Shown: piece by piece, positions 32,840 to 41,368 of the stretch | How the letters are laid out: the number at the start of each line of letters is the position of its first letter | How positions within the stretch are numbered: the first letter of the stretch is position 1 | Assembly (NCBI GenBank): GCA_937950315.1 | Contig: CALFDU010000023.1 | Span: forward strand, 1 to 43,220 | Length of the DNA: 43,220 nt | Direction: 5' to 3' | From: an uncultured Saprospiraceae bacterium | GTDB lineage: Bacteria > Bacteroidota > Bacteroidia > Chitinophagales > Saprospiraceae | Made by a program: the position numbers and the translations under genes | Notes under the pieces: model-generated | Told to the model about the DNA's origin: nothing | The model's input: only the letters and a program-made list of their open reading frames with translations | Databases searched by the model: none

Positions 32840-34477
32840 ATGGAATCACTGAAATTGTCTTTTATTATTTCTGTTCTTTTATTATTTACAGTAAGGTCCT
32901 TTTCTCAAATTGTCAATGCCGAGATATTGGATCATTCTGATCATAGAACTATACTCACTTCATTTGGAGAAAACAATGGAGATTTGGTGTATGTAGTAGA
33001 AAATAATAGACGAGGTTATTCTTTGACTCAGGTAAAAGTGTCACAGAATGGTGGTCAGCCAGTTGATGTTTTGTCTGAGGAATTGCGATTCAGAAGTAAT
33101 TCAAAATGGTTTTATGATTCTAATGATAATGTAAGGATCTTTCTATATGGATTGACAAATAGTGGCTTTGATGACTTTAGCGCAGACTTTATAGAAATCA
33201 AAGAAGAAAATAACATTTATACATCAAGGCAAATTGACAATACATTTATGAATTCACTTGAAGTAATTGTTGATGTTGCGCTTGATTCTTTAGACAATGT
33301 TTATACTTTGACAAGCTATCCTAGACTTCAAATATTCGAAAATGAAACGTTGCAGTCAGAAGTTAATCTAAACATCGGAAGTCAATCGATTCTACATTCA
33401 AGTGAAATTGGGGAAGTGTATTTGATTGACTCAAGCTTAGATTCTATTTTTAAAGTGAACGACTTGAATATAGAGTTTGTCAATACTTTGACTTTGGATA
33501 TTAAAGAAGTTAAGAATATAGGTGGATCGATTTGGGTCTTGACCAATGATGATAATTTGTATCAATATGCGTCAAACTTTAGTGGTCTTCCTATAGAGAT
33601 TCCTGTAAGCTTCAATATCAATTCGTTGGATCAAGTCAGTGAAAGTGATGCAGGAATTTATTTTTTAGAATCATTGACAGATGGCTTTAGGATTCACGTA
33701 TATGATTCTGGTGTCTTTACAATGATTCATGAAAGAATGGAAGATTATGCTTCATCAACCAAACTTCATGCTGTCAATGACTCTGTGTTTGTGACTGCAG
33801 GTCAATTTGAAGTACAAGACATTGCCAATCATGCTTTTTTAAGAGGATATAATCTCAACCAAGCCTTTAATCCGGAAAGAAGGAATGTATATATTGATGA
33901 CTTTGAGTTGACTTATAATAAGGATACGATGATCTCTGGGGCACCGGATGACTTGTGGTTGTATGATGTGAATTATGCAATAAGGAATATGGGGGATGCA
34001 AACACAAGTTATACCAGTATCTATACTTCACACTTGGTTCCTCAATTTACATCGGGCCATTTTCTTTTTGACCATCAAGTATTTGATTTAATAACGCCAA
34101 ATGATACAAGGAGCATCGATACAAGTAGATTGATTCCTTTTTATCATCCATCTGTAGCTACAGTATCAGTAACAGGTTGCGATTACAAATTCAATGAATC
34201 TTTTGAGCCGATGCAAATTGACATAACAACATCAACTTTAGATTTCGACCCTACGAAGAATTCAAAAATTTATCCCAATCCATTTACAAGCTATCTGAAT
34301 ATTGAAACAGAATCAGTGCAAGACTTTTACTTATACAATTCTGGAGGAGTCTTAGTCTTCAAAGGTCAAATTGATCGTTTTCAGAGAGAAGATTTTAGTG
34401 AACTCGATCCTGGAAACTATTTTTTGCGATTGAGTGATACTGAGGAAATGTTCAAAATTATAAAGTTGGACAAATAA
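32840..34477 (+). CDS. T9SS-sorted secreted protein of unknown function
   Basis: A 545-residue protein. ATG 32840 opens a good signal peptide (MESLKLSFIISVLLLFTVRSFSQ); the frame is open to 32753 but the extra residues are not needed. The body is beta-rich, with repeated strand-turn units (IVDVALDSLDNVYTLTSYP, SEIGEVYLIDSSLDSIF, GGSIWVLTNDDNLYQY), suggesting a propeller. The C-terminal about 75 residues (KIYPNPFTSYLNIE ... LDPGNYFLRLSD ... IIKLDK) form a T9SS type A sorting domain. It is thus surface-exported; its ligand or activity is unknown. Confidence 0.8.
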   Translation: MESLKLSFIISVLLLFTVRSFSQIVNAEILDHSDHRTILTSFGENNGDLVYVVENNRRGYSLTQVKVSQNGGQPVDVLSEELRFRSNSKWFYDSNDNVRIFLYGLTNSGFDDFSADFIEIKEENNIYTSRQIDNTFMNSLEVIVDVALDSLDNVYTLTSYPRLQIFENETLQSEVNLNIGSQSILHSSEIGEVYLIDSSLDSIFKVNDLNIEFVNTLTLDIKEVKNIGGSIWVLTNDDNLYQYASNFSGLPIEIPVSFNINSLDQVSESDAGIYFLESLTDGFRIHVYDSGVFTMIHERMEDYASSTKLHAVNDSVFVTAGQFEVQDIANHAFLRGYNLNQAFNPERRNVYIDDFELTYNKDTMISGAPDDLWLYDVNYAIRNMGDANTSYTSIYTSHLVPQFTSGHFLFDHQVFDLITPNDTRSIDTSRLIPFYHPSVATVSVTGCDYKFNESFEPMQIDITTSTLDFDPTKNSKIYPNPFTSYLNIETESVQDFYLYNSGGVLVFKGQIDRFQREDFSELDPGNYFLRLSDTEEMFKIIKLDK

Positions 34478-34577
34478 TAAAATCGTGTGAATTTTTTTCA
34501 GTTGATCATTTCTAAATAAAAAAACACTAGCTTTAGATCAATTGTTTCGACGTTATTTTAATTCAAAGTATCAACAC

Positions 34578-35129
34578 ATGAAAACCAATATCATAAAAAC
34601 AATGCTACTGTTGGCACTTTCTTGCCTTTGGTGTATGGGCAGTGCTCAGACTTTTGACATAGTGCTCGCTACCGATTTTGATGGCAATGTAACAGAGGGG
34701 AGTAAGTCCGAATTGATAAAATACATCCGAGAAGGGAAGCCGGTAAGAGTGGGGTGGCAACTTGATTTCAATGAAGACAAAGAACCTGATTTTGATCATT
34801 AGGTGGAGGCTACTTTTATTACGATTCTGGGAGAAGAAGTTTTTACTCAGATCGATCCTATTTTTGCCCAAGGTCCAAATATCGAGATTCCTCAGATTGA
34901 AATATATTCAAACAATATTCAATGGACTGCCGTAGTGGGAACCAATGGAAAAATGTTGAATCGATTTGTGGCGGAGCAAAATAGTATGCCGGAGCCTATT
35001 TTTGATGAATCGCTAGGGTTGACCAAAGAAGAATTTGATAAAGAATTAAAAATGATGAGAGAAAGCAAAGAGGCAATGGCAAAGGTACAGACATGGAATG
35101 TTGCCACCTTCTGGAGCGTCTCTAAGTAG
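34578..35129 (+). pseudogene. Exported protein gene interrupted by an in-frame TAG
   Basis: ATG 34578 opens a signal peptide (MKTNIIKTMLLLALSCLWCMGSAQ in two parts) and the frame runs to TAG at 34800-34802. It then continues in the same frame, without shift, as VEATFITILGEEVF for 108 codons to TAG at 35129. The reading across the stop, FDH-stop-VEATF, would be natural if TAG were TGG (Trp). A single nonsense change or sequencing error is the simplest view. TAG is a normal stop for several intact genes here, so recoding is unlikely. No family is recognised; the joined protein would be 183 residues. Confidence 0.7.
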
Positions 35130-35153
35130 TGTTTTTCAAAGGGATAAAAATAT

Positions 35154-36251
35154 ATGCACATAAATAAAATAAGCCCAAGCTATAAAGCGCTGAGATTCAT
35201 CATATTGGTTTTAGTCGTTGGTGTTTTTCTTTCTTGTTCAGGCCAAAAAGGAACGGCAATAGCACAAAATGTAACTGGAGAGATCGTTGAAGAAATCGAT
35301 GAACGAATTTGGGAGATTTTTCAAGATACAAAAGGCAATTATTGGTTTGGCAGCAACGGTCGGGGTGTGTATCATTATGATGGTAGCACGCTCAAACGAT
35401 TTACGACCAACCACGGCTTGGTCGACAATACCATCCGTGGAATGCAGGAAGATGTGCATGGTCATGTTTTTATCGAGACGCCAACGGGAATTAGTAAGTA
35501 TGATGGCAATACGTTTGAAACCCTAAAAGTGATTCGGTCTTCTGCAAACGCATGGAAGTTAGAACCCAATGATCTGTGGTTTGGATACAATGCTTATGAT
35601 CTTTATCGATACGATGGCGAATCATTAATGGAACTTCAACTCCCAAGGCAAGATTTAGAAAAAGCATTTGGGATAGAAACCTCAGGTGTTTCTTTTCAGG
35701 ATATAAATAATAGCCCGTATGCTGTGTTTGGAGTGAATAAGGACAAAGCAGGGAATGTCTGGTTTGGCACAGCAACGGCAGGAGCTTTTCGTTACGATGG
35801 AGATTCGTTTCTATGGTTTGGAGAGAAAGAGCTTTCTCAATTGCCGGATGGAAGGGTACCTGGAGTGCGCTCCATGGTTCAAGATGCCGATGGAAATTTT
35901 TGGTTGAGTAACTTTCTCAGTAAATACAAGATTGATTCAAATTTGCCGAAAGGCTACGAAAAGATGCCCGCTGTATATATCGCTACTGAAGTACTCGAAG
36001 AAAAATTGCCGTACTTCATGTCGGGCGTTTTGGGTGTAGAAGGAAATTTATGGATGACTACCTACGGAGGAGGTGTATGGAAATACGACGGCGATACACT
36101 TTCAAATATTGAGATAAAAAATGAAGAAGGAGAAGTACTGCTGATTACCATTTTTGAAGATCGGGATGGTGTGAAGTGGTTGGGTACAGACAATGATGGC
36201 GTCTACAAACAAAATGGCGACCAATTTGAAAAGTTTGAAATCAAGAAGTGA
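35154..36251 (+). CDS. Propeller-domain lipoprotein (two-component-regulator propeller repeats)
   Basis: A 365-residue lipoprotein (lipobox FLSC near Cys28). The mature part is made of repeats typical of the Reg_prop family: WEIFQDTKGNYWFGSNGRGVYHYDG, GMQEDVHGHVFIETPTGISKYDG, GVNKDKAGNVWFGTATAGAFRYDG and GVEGNLWMTTYGGGVWKYDG. These blades normally form the sensor region of hybrid two-component systems in Bacteroidota; here no kinase follows, so it is a free-standing propeller anchored by lipid. It lies 24 bases after the broken gene and may share its transcript. Confidence 0.8.
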   Translation: MHINKISPSYKALRFIILVLVVGVFLSCSGQKGTAIAQNVTGEIVEEIDERIWEIFQDTKGNYWFGSNGRGVYHYDGSTLKRFTTNHGLVDNTIRGMQEDVHGHVFIETPTGISKYDGNTFETLKVIRSSANAWKLEPNDLWFGYNAYDLYRYDGESLMELQLPRQDLEKAFGIETSGVSFQDINNSPYAVFGVNKDKAGNVWFGTATAGAFRYDGDSFLWFGEKELSQLPDGRVPGVRSMVQDADGNFWLSNFLSKYKIDSNLPKGYEKMPAVYIATEVLEEKLPYFMSGVLGVEGNLWMTTYGGGVWKYDGDTLSNIEIKNEEGEVLLITIFEDRDGVKWLGTDNDGVYKQNGDQFEKFEIKK

Positions 36252-36255
36252 TCGC

Positions 36256-38586
36256 TTATTGTGCGATGATTTTTAGCACCAGATCTCTGGTCAATTTTTT
36301 ACCTGCCGCCTGCTTCTTTATATCTTCAAAGTTGAATCTAAAATCACATCCCGATTTCCATAGCGAACATCCATAAGCTGTCTTCCCTTTGATCAAAGTT
36401 CCTTTTTTACATTTTGGGCAGGATGGCATTTCTGAAGATTTTCCATTTGTTTTCTGTTCGGTAGCCTTGAAGGCAACTTGTTTGTTGTTGTCCAAGATGA
36501 TCACACCATCCGCTTTTCCTTGGGGTGTTTTGAATCCTTTTAGTTTTACTGTTGATCCTTTGTCTACCAATCTTTTGATTTGGTTGTCACTGATCTTCTT
36601 GCCCATAAATTCGAAGGGAATCGCAAAGGTGCATCCTTGCTTAAACTGATTACAACCAAAACGGGTCTTGCCTTTTATCACTGTTCCTTTCATGCATTTG
36701 GGGCATTGCATAGAAGTTTTATTGGTGGATGATTTGGATTTCTTTGTTTTGGTTTTGCCTTTATTGCTTGCACTTGTTTTATTATTTGCGGGAGCGGCAA
36801 AACGTTTTACATTTTTTTCCATCCTCACTTCAGTCACCAAGTCATCCACCATTTTTTTCATATCGTGGATAAATGGCTTTGGGCTGTAAGCACCAAGTTC
36901 GATTTCCTTCAGGCGCTTTTCCCATTGGCCAGTCAACTCTGCTGAAATCAGCAATTTGTTTTTGATTGTATTGATGAGTTGGATGCCCATCTCTGTTGGC
37001 AACACTTGTTTCTTTCTTCTGAAAGTATATTTTCTTTTGAACAATGTTTCTATGATGCTGGCTCGGGTAGACGGTCGTCCGATGCCATTGGATTTCATGA
37101 GTTCACGCAGCTCTTCATCGTCCACTTGCTTGCCTGCTGTCTCCATGGCACGGAGTAGCGATGCTTCGGTATAGTAGGAAGGCGCTTTGGTTTTCTTTTC
37201 TAGTAACTTAGGTTCATGTGGTCCTTGCTCTCCTTGTTGAAACGAAGGCAGTACTTTTTCGTTGTCTTCTTTGTCCTCTTGCTTTTCATCTTCCGACTTG
37301 TCCTTCTTTGGAAAAAGCACACGCCATCCTTCTTCCAGAATTTCTTTTCCTTTGGCAACAAATTGCACTTCTTCTACTTGAGCATTCACCGTTGTCTTAG
37401 CCACTTTACAATCAGGATAAAAGACAGCCAAGAATCTTCTGACGATCATGTCGTATACCTTTAGGAATTCACCATTCAGTTGTTGCTGTTCTCCTGTAGG
37501 GATGATGGCATGGTGATCCGTCACTTTCTTGTCGTCAAAAACCTTCTTGGATTTTCTAATCTTGGCTTTCAAGATGGGTTCGGTAAACTTGCTGTAAGTT
37601 TTGAGTCCTTTTAAGATGTTTGGGACCTTGGGGTATACATCATCTGGTAGATAGGTTGTATCTACCCTTGGGTAAGAAACAACTTTCATCTCGTATAATT
37701 TCTGAACGATCTTCAGTGTCCTATCTGCCGTAAAACCATATTTGTTGTTGCAATGAACCTGTAGGCTCGTTAGGTCATACAGTTTGGGAGCATATTCTTT
37801 TCCGTCTTTCTTGAGGACTTTGGTTACTACCAAATCCTTGCCAGTCACCTGATCAAGAAAATCTTGTCCTTTCTCTGGACTTTCAAATTTCCCTGTTGTG
37901 TTTTTGAATCTTGTATCGCGATAGATGGTATGTAATTCCCAGTAAGCTTGGGGTACAAAATTCTCAATCTCATGGTGTCTTTTTACAAGCATGGCCAGTG
38001 TCGGAGTCTGGACTCTTCCGATGGATAAAACTTGTTTGTATCCACCATACTTCAAGGTGTAAAGCCGTGTTGCATTCATGCCCAGCAACCAATCGCCAAT
38101 CGCTCTCGAACTCGCCGCATAAAATAGATTGTCAAAATCACTGGCAGGTTTTAAGTCTTGAAAACCTGTTTTTATGGCTTCTGATGTCAATGAGGAAATC
38201 CACAATCGCTTCACAGCACCTTGGTAGGATGCTTCCTTGATGACCCAACGTTGGATCAGTTCTCCTTCTGTCCCGGCATCCCCGCAATTGATGACCTCTG
38301 TGGCATTTTTAAACAAGCCTTTTATTATTTTGAATTGCTTTTTGACACCTGCATCATCCATGAGTTTGGTGTTGAAGTGCTCGGGAAGCATGGGCAGCGA
38401 ATTGAGATCCCAGCGTTTCCAATGTGGCTTGTAATCTTGTGGAGGCAACAGCGTACAAAAGTGTCCGAAGGTCCAAGTAACCTGATAGCCATTGCCTTCA
38501 TAGTAACCATCCTTTCGGGAGTTGGCACCGATGACTTTGGCAATTTCCTTTGCTACACTTGGTTTTTCAGCAATACAGACTTTCAC
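36256..38586 (-). CDS. topB: DNA topoisomerase III (type IA)
   Basis: A 776-residue type IA topoisomerase. The TOPRIM domain starts MKVCIAEKPSVAKEIA (Glu7) and has GDAGTEGELIQRW at 102-114, the acidic motif in the form usual for TopB of this phylum. SIGRVQTPTLAMLV is near 188, and the catalytic tyrosine is Tyr305 in VVSYPRVDTTYLP. The C terminus, beyond residue about 610, is Lys-rich and followed by two Cys4-type zinc-ribbon repeats (CPKCMKGTVIKG...GCNQFKQGC and CPKCKKGTLIKG...GCSLWKSGC). It decatenates DNA and resolves recombination intermediates. E. coli TopB is about 650 residues, so this one is longer. Confidence 0.95.
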   Translation of the reverse strand: MKVCIAEKPSVAKEIAKVIGANSRKDGYYEGNGYQVTWTFGHFCTLLPPQDYKPHWKRWDLNSLPMLPEHFNTKLMDDAGVKKQFKIIKGLFKNATEVINCGDAGTEGELIQRWVIKEASYQGAVKRLWISSLTSEAIKTGFQDLKPASDFDNLFYAASSRAIGDWLLGMNATRLYTLKYGGYKQVLSIGRVQTPTLAMLVKRHHEIENFVPQAYWELHTIYRDTRFKNTTGKFESPEKGQDFLDQVTGKDLVVTKVLKKDGKEYAPKLYDLTSLQVHCNNKYGFTADRTLKIVQKLYEMKVVSYPRVDTTYLPDDVYPKVPNILKGLKTYSKFTEPILKAKIRKSKKVFDDKKVTDHHAIIPTGEQQQLNGEFLKVYDMIVRRFLAVFYPDCKVAKTTVNAQVEEVQFVAKGKEILEEGWRVLFPKKDKSEDEKQEDKEDNEKVLPSFQQGEQGPHEPKLLEKKTKAPSYYTEASLLRAMETAGKQVDDEELRELMKSNGIGRPSTRASIIETLFKRKYTFRRKKQVLPTEMGIQLINTIKNKLLISAELTGQWEKRLKEIELGAYSPKPFIHDMKKMVDDLVTEVRMEKNVKRFAAPANNKTSASNKGKTKTKKSKSSTNKTSMQCPKCMKGTVIKGKTRFGCNQFKQGCTFAIPFEFMGKKISDNQIKRLVDKGSTVKLKGFKTPQGKADGVIILDNNKQVAFKATEQKTNGKSSEMPSCPKCKKGTLIKGKTAYGCSLWKSGCDFRFNFEDIKKQAAGKKLTRDLVLKIIAQ

Positions 38587-38611
38587 TTAATTGGGTGTGT
38601 GTTGTGGCACA

Positions 38612-38619
38612 CAAAAGTA
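38612..38619 (-). promoter_or_regulatory. Putative -7 box (TACTTTTG) of topB
   Basis: On the minus strand it reads TACTTTTG (TAnnTTTG) and ends 25 bases before the ATG at 38586, giving a leader of about 20 bases. The hairpin GTGTGCCACAACACAC-like segment just downstream (38595-38611) falls in the leader. Confidence 0.4.
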
Positions 38620-38687
38620 CGGAAAGTATTGAAGGAGTTGATTGTTATTTGGAGAGAAAGGGGAGGAAAAGAGATATTTAATAGGAT

Positions 38688-38714
38688 GGAAGAGGCTGTT
38701 GATCAACCTCTTCC
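38688..38714. terminator. Terminator hairpin after the Cys-rich secreted gene
   Basis: GGAAGAGG (38688-38695) pairs perfectly with CCTCTTCC (38707-38714) around an 11-base loop. It is 14 bases downstream of the minus-strand gene ending at 38729 and upstream of the topB promoter box, so it likely separates the two transcripts. The tail is only moderately T-rich. Confidence 0.6.
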
Positions 38715-38728
38715 TTTGTGGATGTGTA

Positions 38729-39172
38729 TTATCCTTTCTTTTTGGTACAAGTTGCCGAGCAGTTTTTCTTTGCAGCTCCTTCTTTGGTAGAAACCGCTTC
38801 TACATCATTGACCAATACGGCAGAGGCTACTTTGGTGGTTGTAGCATCTGTGGTAGCAGTCTTAGATTTACTGCAAGTACCTGATGTTGCTCCAACTTTT
38901 GAAGCGCAACAAGCTTTTTTACCAGTCGACTTGTCTGACACAAGGCTAGCACTCGCTACTTTGGTAGACGCTGCATCTGTCGTTGCAGTCGTTTTTCCTG
39001 AGCAGATCTTTTTGCATTCTTCCAAGCTTACACCGTATTTATCGGCACATTCTTGTGTAGGAACACATTCTTTTTTATTGACCGACTCATTGGCTTCGGT
39101 TGTCGCTACTTGAGCAATTGATACTGTTGAAACAAGTATCCAAGCCAATGCAATTCCAAAAATCTTTTTCAT
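38729..39172 (-). CDS. Secreted Cys-rich protein with an internal duplication
   Basis: A 147-residue protein with a signal peptide (MKKIFGIALAWILVSTVSIAQ) and nine Cys in the mature part (CVPTQEC, EECKKIC, KKACC, GTC, KNCSATC). A segment of about 30 residues is repeated: TATTDAASTKVASASLVSD, then a Cys pair, and TATTDATTTKVASAVLVND, then another Cys group. Lys and Thr/Ser are abundant. It could bind metal or form a disulfide-linked surface layer; no family is recognised. It is divergent from the histidine kinase gene at 39355 and may be its target; a TAGCTTTG box precedes it. A plus-strand frame overlapping it is a shadow. Confidence 0.72.
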   Translation of the reverse strand: MKKIFGIALAWILVSTVSIAQVATTEANESVNKKECVPTQECADKYGVSLEECKKICSGKTTATTDAASTKVASASLVSDKSTGKKACCASKVGATSGTCSKSKTATTDATTTKVASAVLVNDVEAVSTKEGAAKKNCSATCTKKKG

Positions 39173-39193
39173 AATCTTATTTTTTAATTTCCA

Positions 39194-39240
39194 CTCAGAA
39201 CCGCTGAGATACCAGTTTGCAATATTACACTACAAAGCTA
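39194..39240 (-). promoter_or_regulatory. Putative -7 box TAGCTTTG and leader hairpin of the Cys-rich gene
   Basis: On the minus strand TAGCTTTG (39240-39233) matches TAnnTTTG exactly, 60 bases before the ATG at 39172. The leader would contain the small hairpin CTCAG-CGGTT-CTGAG (39208-39194). No clear TTG -33 is visible. The region between this box and the kinase start at 39355 is short enough for shared regulation of the divergent genes. Confidence 0.4.
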
Positions 39241-39354
39241 GGTTCCGTTCACACCTAATCCTGTGAGAGACTCGCCAAATCCTTGTTAAAAACTTGTTAA
39301 ACGAAAATTTAGCTCGGAAAATAATCGTCTCTTTATAAAAGTAAACAAATATTC

Positions 39355-40602
39355 TTGAAAAGCTGGATTAAGAAATACCAAGTTCCATTCCTATTTTGTT
39401 GCGTCTGTCTAGGCTTGATCTCCCTGATGGCCTTTCAGATCAGTTGGCTTATGACTTCCAAGAGTCTCATCGAGGAGCAATTTGATCAAAAGGTAAATCT
39501 AGCGATAGGGAGTGCATTGTCAGATTTTAATTTTGTACATAAGACCAAACTGGATATAGAGGGTTGTGACTCTGGTCCTTATATTGATGGAGGGAAAGAG
39601 CCCTTTTCGGATGAAGCCAAGAATGAACTTGAAGAATCACTACAGACTTATATGGGATGCTTTGGGGTTGATGAAAAGTACAGTGTAGGTATTTTTGATT
39701 CTACTTACACTGCAGCTGGTGCCGATGAAAAAGCATACTGCTGTGCCATCGCCAATCCTGCCAATGGTACTGGCGAATATCAACTCGGTGTTTCATTCCA
39801 GTCAAGGGATGAATATCTGTATGACAAGATGAAGTTTATGATTTTATCTTCCATTCTCATTTTCTTGATGCTTTCCTCTGTTTCGTTTGTTATTCTGCGA
39901 GCACTGATAAAGCAAAAACGAATTACAGAAAACAACATTGATTTTTTCAATAATACGGCGCACGAATTAAAAACGCCACTGACCAATATATCCTTGGCCT
40001 TGACACTACTCGGTAAAAAATATCCAGAAGTACACTCCGACCGTTTTGCTGAAATCATCAAACTTGAAAACTCAAAGTTGGCGCACCAAGTCGAACGTGT
40101 TTTGTTTTTGTCCAGAATGGAGAATGGTGAGCACGAATTGAACAAGCAACAGGTGAATTTAAAAAACCTTGTACAAGAAGTGGTAGATAATATGCAGTTG
40201 ATTGTCCAACAAAAAAATGGTGTCATTCTTCTTGATTTTCCGGTAGAGGATTATGTAGTGTCGGGCGATTATTTTCATCTGAGCAATGTATTTAGAAATT
40301 TAATCGACAATGCATTGAAATATTGTGAGCGTGATCCAGTTATTAATATCAAGCTTACAGAAGAGCTCGGTAATATTAAACTTTCGTTTTCAGACAATGG
40401 CATCGGAATCAGCAAGTACGATCAAAACCACATTTTTGAAAAATTCCAAAGAGTGAATACAGGTGATGTGCGGAATACGAAAGGATTTGGAATCGGACTG
40501 TCGTATGTAAAGACGGTGGTAGAAATGCACAAGGGTTTGATCCGCGTGCAGAGCGAGTTACACAAAGGAAGTCAATTTGAATTATTAATCCCTAACGCTT
40601 AG
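39355..40602 (+). CDS. Membrane sensor histidine kinase (HisKA/HATPase)
   Basis: A 415-residue kinase. Helices are at about 11-33 and 160-184, enclosing a periplasmic sensor domain of about 125 residues that carries four Cys (C71, C102, C129, C130). The phospho-accepting His203 is in NNTAHELKTPLTNIS. The N box is R-N-L-I-D-N-A (near 314-320), the G1 box is SDNGIGIS (near 346) and the G2 box KGFGIGLSYV (near 376). All catalytic elements are present. The start is TTG at 39355. The response regulator gene begins 3 bases after the stop, and the divergent neighbour is a Cys-rich secreted protein. Confidence 0.92.
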   Translation: MKSWIKKYQVPFLFCCVCLGLISLMAFQISWLMTSKSLIEEQFDQKVNLAIGSALSDFNFVHKTKLDIEGCDSGPYIDGGKEPFSDEAKNELEESLQTYMGCFGVDEKYSVGIFDSTYTAAGADEKAYCCAIANPANGTGEYQLGVSFQSRDEYLYDKMKFMILSSILIFLMLSSVSFVILRALIKQKRITENNIDFFNNTAHELKTPLTNISLALTLLGKKYPEVHSDRFAEIIKLENSKLAHQVERVLFLSRMENGEHELNKQQVNLKNLVQEVVDNMQLIVQQKNGVILLDFPVEDYVVSGDYFHLSNVFRNLIDNALKYCERDPVINIKLTEELGNIKLSFSDNGIGISKYDQNHIFEKFQRVNTGDVRNTKGFGIGLSYVKTVVEMHKGLIRVQSELHKGSQFELLIPNA

Positions 40603-40605
40603 ATC

Positions 40606-41313
40606 TTGGAAAAGAAAATTTTGATTGTTGAAGATGATTTGAATATGGGTTTTTTGCTTGTGAATTTTTTGCAAGATGAAAACTTTAAAGTGAAACTATG
40701 CAAAGATGGTTTTGAAGGGCTTACCATGGCGCAAAAGGAGCACTTTGATTTGTGCTTGCTAGATGTGATGATGCCTAAGTTGGACGGATTCGGGCTTGCA
40801 AAAGCCATGAGGAAGAAGGGAGTTACAACACCGTTTATCTTTTTGACGGCCAAGTCTATGAAGGAAGATAAATTGAGTGGATATTCTGTTGGTGCAGAAG
40901 ATTATATCACCAAACCATTTGATGAAGATGAACTGCTTTGTAAAATCAAAGTGATTTTAAGGCGCGATGAAACCGAAGAGATTGTATGCAGTCCTAAAGT
41001 TTTTACCATTGGTAAATTTAGCTTCGATTATAAGTTGCACCAATTGACCTACGAAGGTGAGGTACAGCGATTGACAAAAAAAGAAAACGAGATATTGAAG
41101 TTGTTGTGTATTCAGAAAAATGATATTCTTAGACGCGACGAAGCGGTAACAAAAATATACGGCCAAGACGATTATTTCATGGGCCGCTGTTTTGATGTCT
41201 ACATTTCTCGTATCAGAAAATTGTTGAAGCGTGATCCAGCCATTGAGATCAAAAACGTTTTCAATGTAGGTTTTATCTTAAGTGTGGTTGAAGGGAAGGG
41301 AGTGGTTCATTAA
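40606..41313 (+). CDS. OmpR/PhoB-family response regulator
   Basis: A 235-residue regulator. The receiver domain spans about 4-120, with acidic pair D10-D11, phosphorylation site Asp53 (LLDVMMPKLDGF), Thr81 and Lys103. The winged-helix DNA-binding domain spans about 135-230 (LTKKENEILKLLC, and the recognition helix in FDVYISRIRKLLKRDP). It is phosphorylated by the kinase encoded 3 bases upstream and then binds DNA. The start is TTG at 40606; the family consensus starts just here. A plausible target is the divergent Cys-rich gene at 38729, by position only. Confidence 0.93.
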   Translation: MEKKILIVEDDLNMGFLLVNFLQDENFKVKLCKDGFEGLTMAQKEHFDLCLLDVMMPKLDGFGLAKAMRKKGVTTPFIFLTAKSMKEDKLSGYSVGAEDYITKPFDEDELLCKIKVILRRDETEEIVCSPKVFTIGKFSFDYKLHQLTYEGEVQRLTKKENEILKLLCIQKNDILRRDEAVTKIYGQDDYFMGRCFDVYISRIRKLLKRDPAIEIKNVFNVGFILSVVEGKGVVH

Positions 41314-41368
41314 TTAGAATCCTTTTAAATGGCAAGCCGAATTGTCTAGAATGTATACACTCTATCCG

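Noticed and set aside
34578-35129. Recoded TAG (stop-codon reassignment or pyrrolysine-type readthrough)
   Set aside because: Several intact genes in the window (queE, the MFS gene, the T9SS gene at 27324, the lipoprotein at 28836) end normally in TAG, so a local mutation is the simpler explanation.
38718-39113. Plus-strand open frame of 131 codons over the Cys-rich gene
   Set aside because: It is antisense to a gene with a signal peptide, internal protein repeats and a promoter box; the frame is open because of the repetitive codons.
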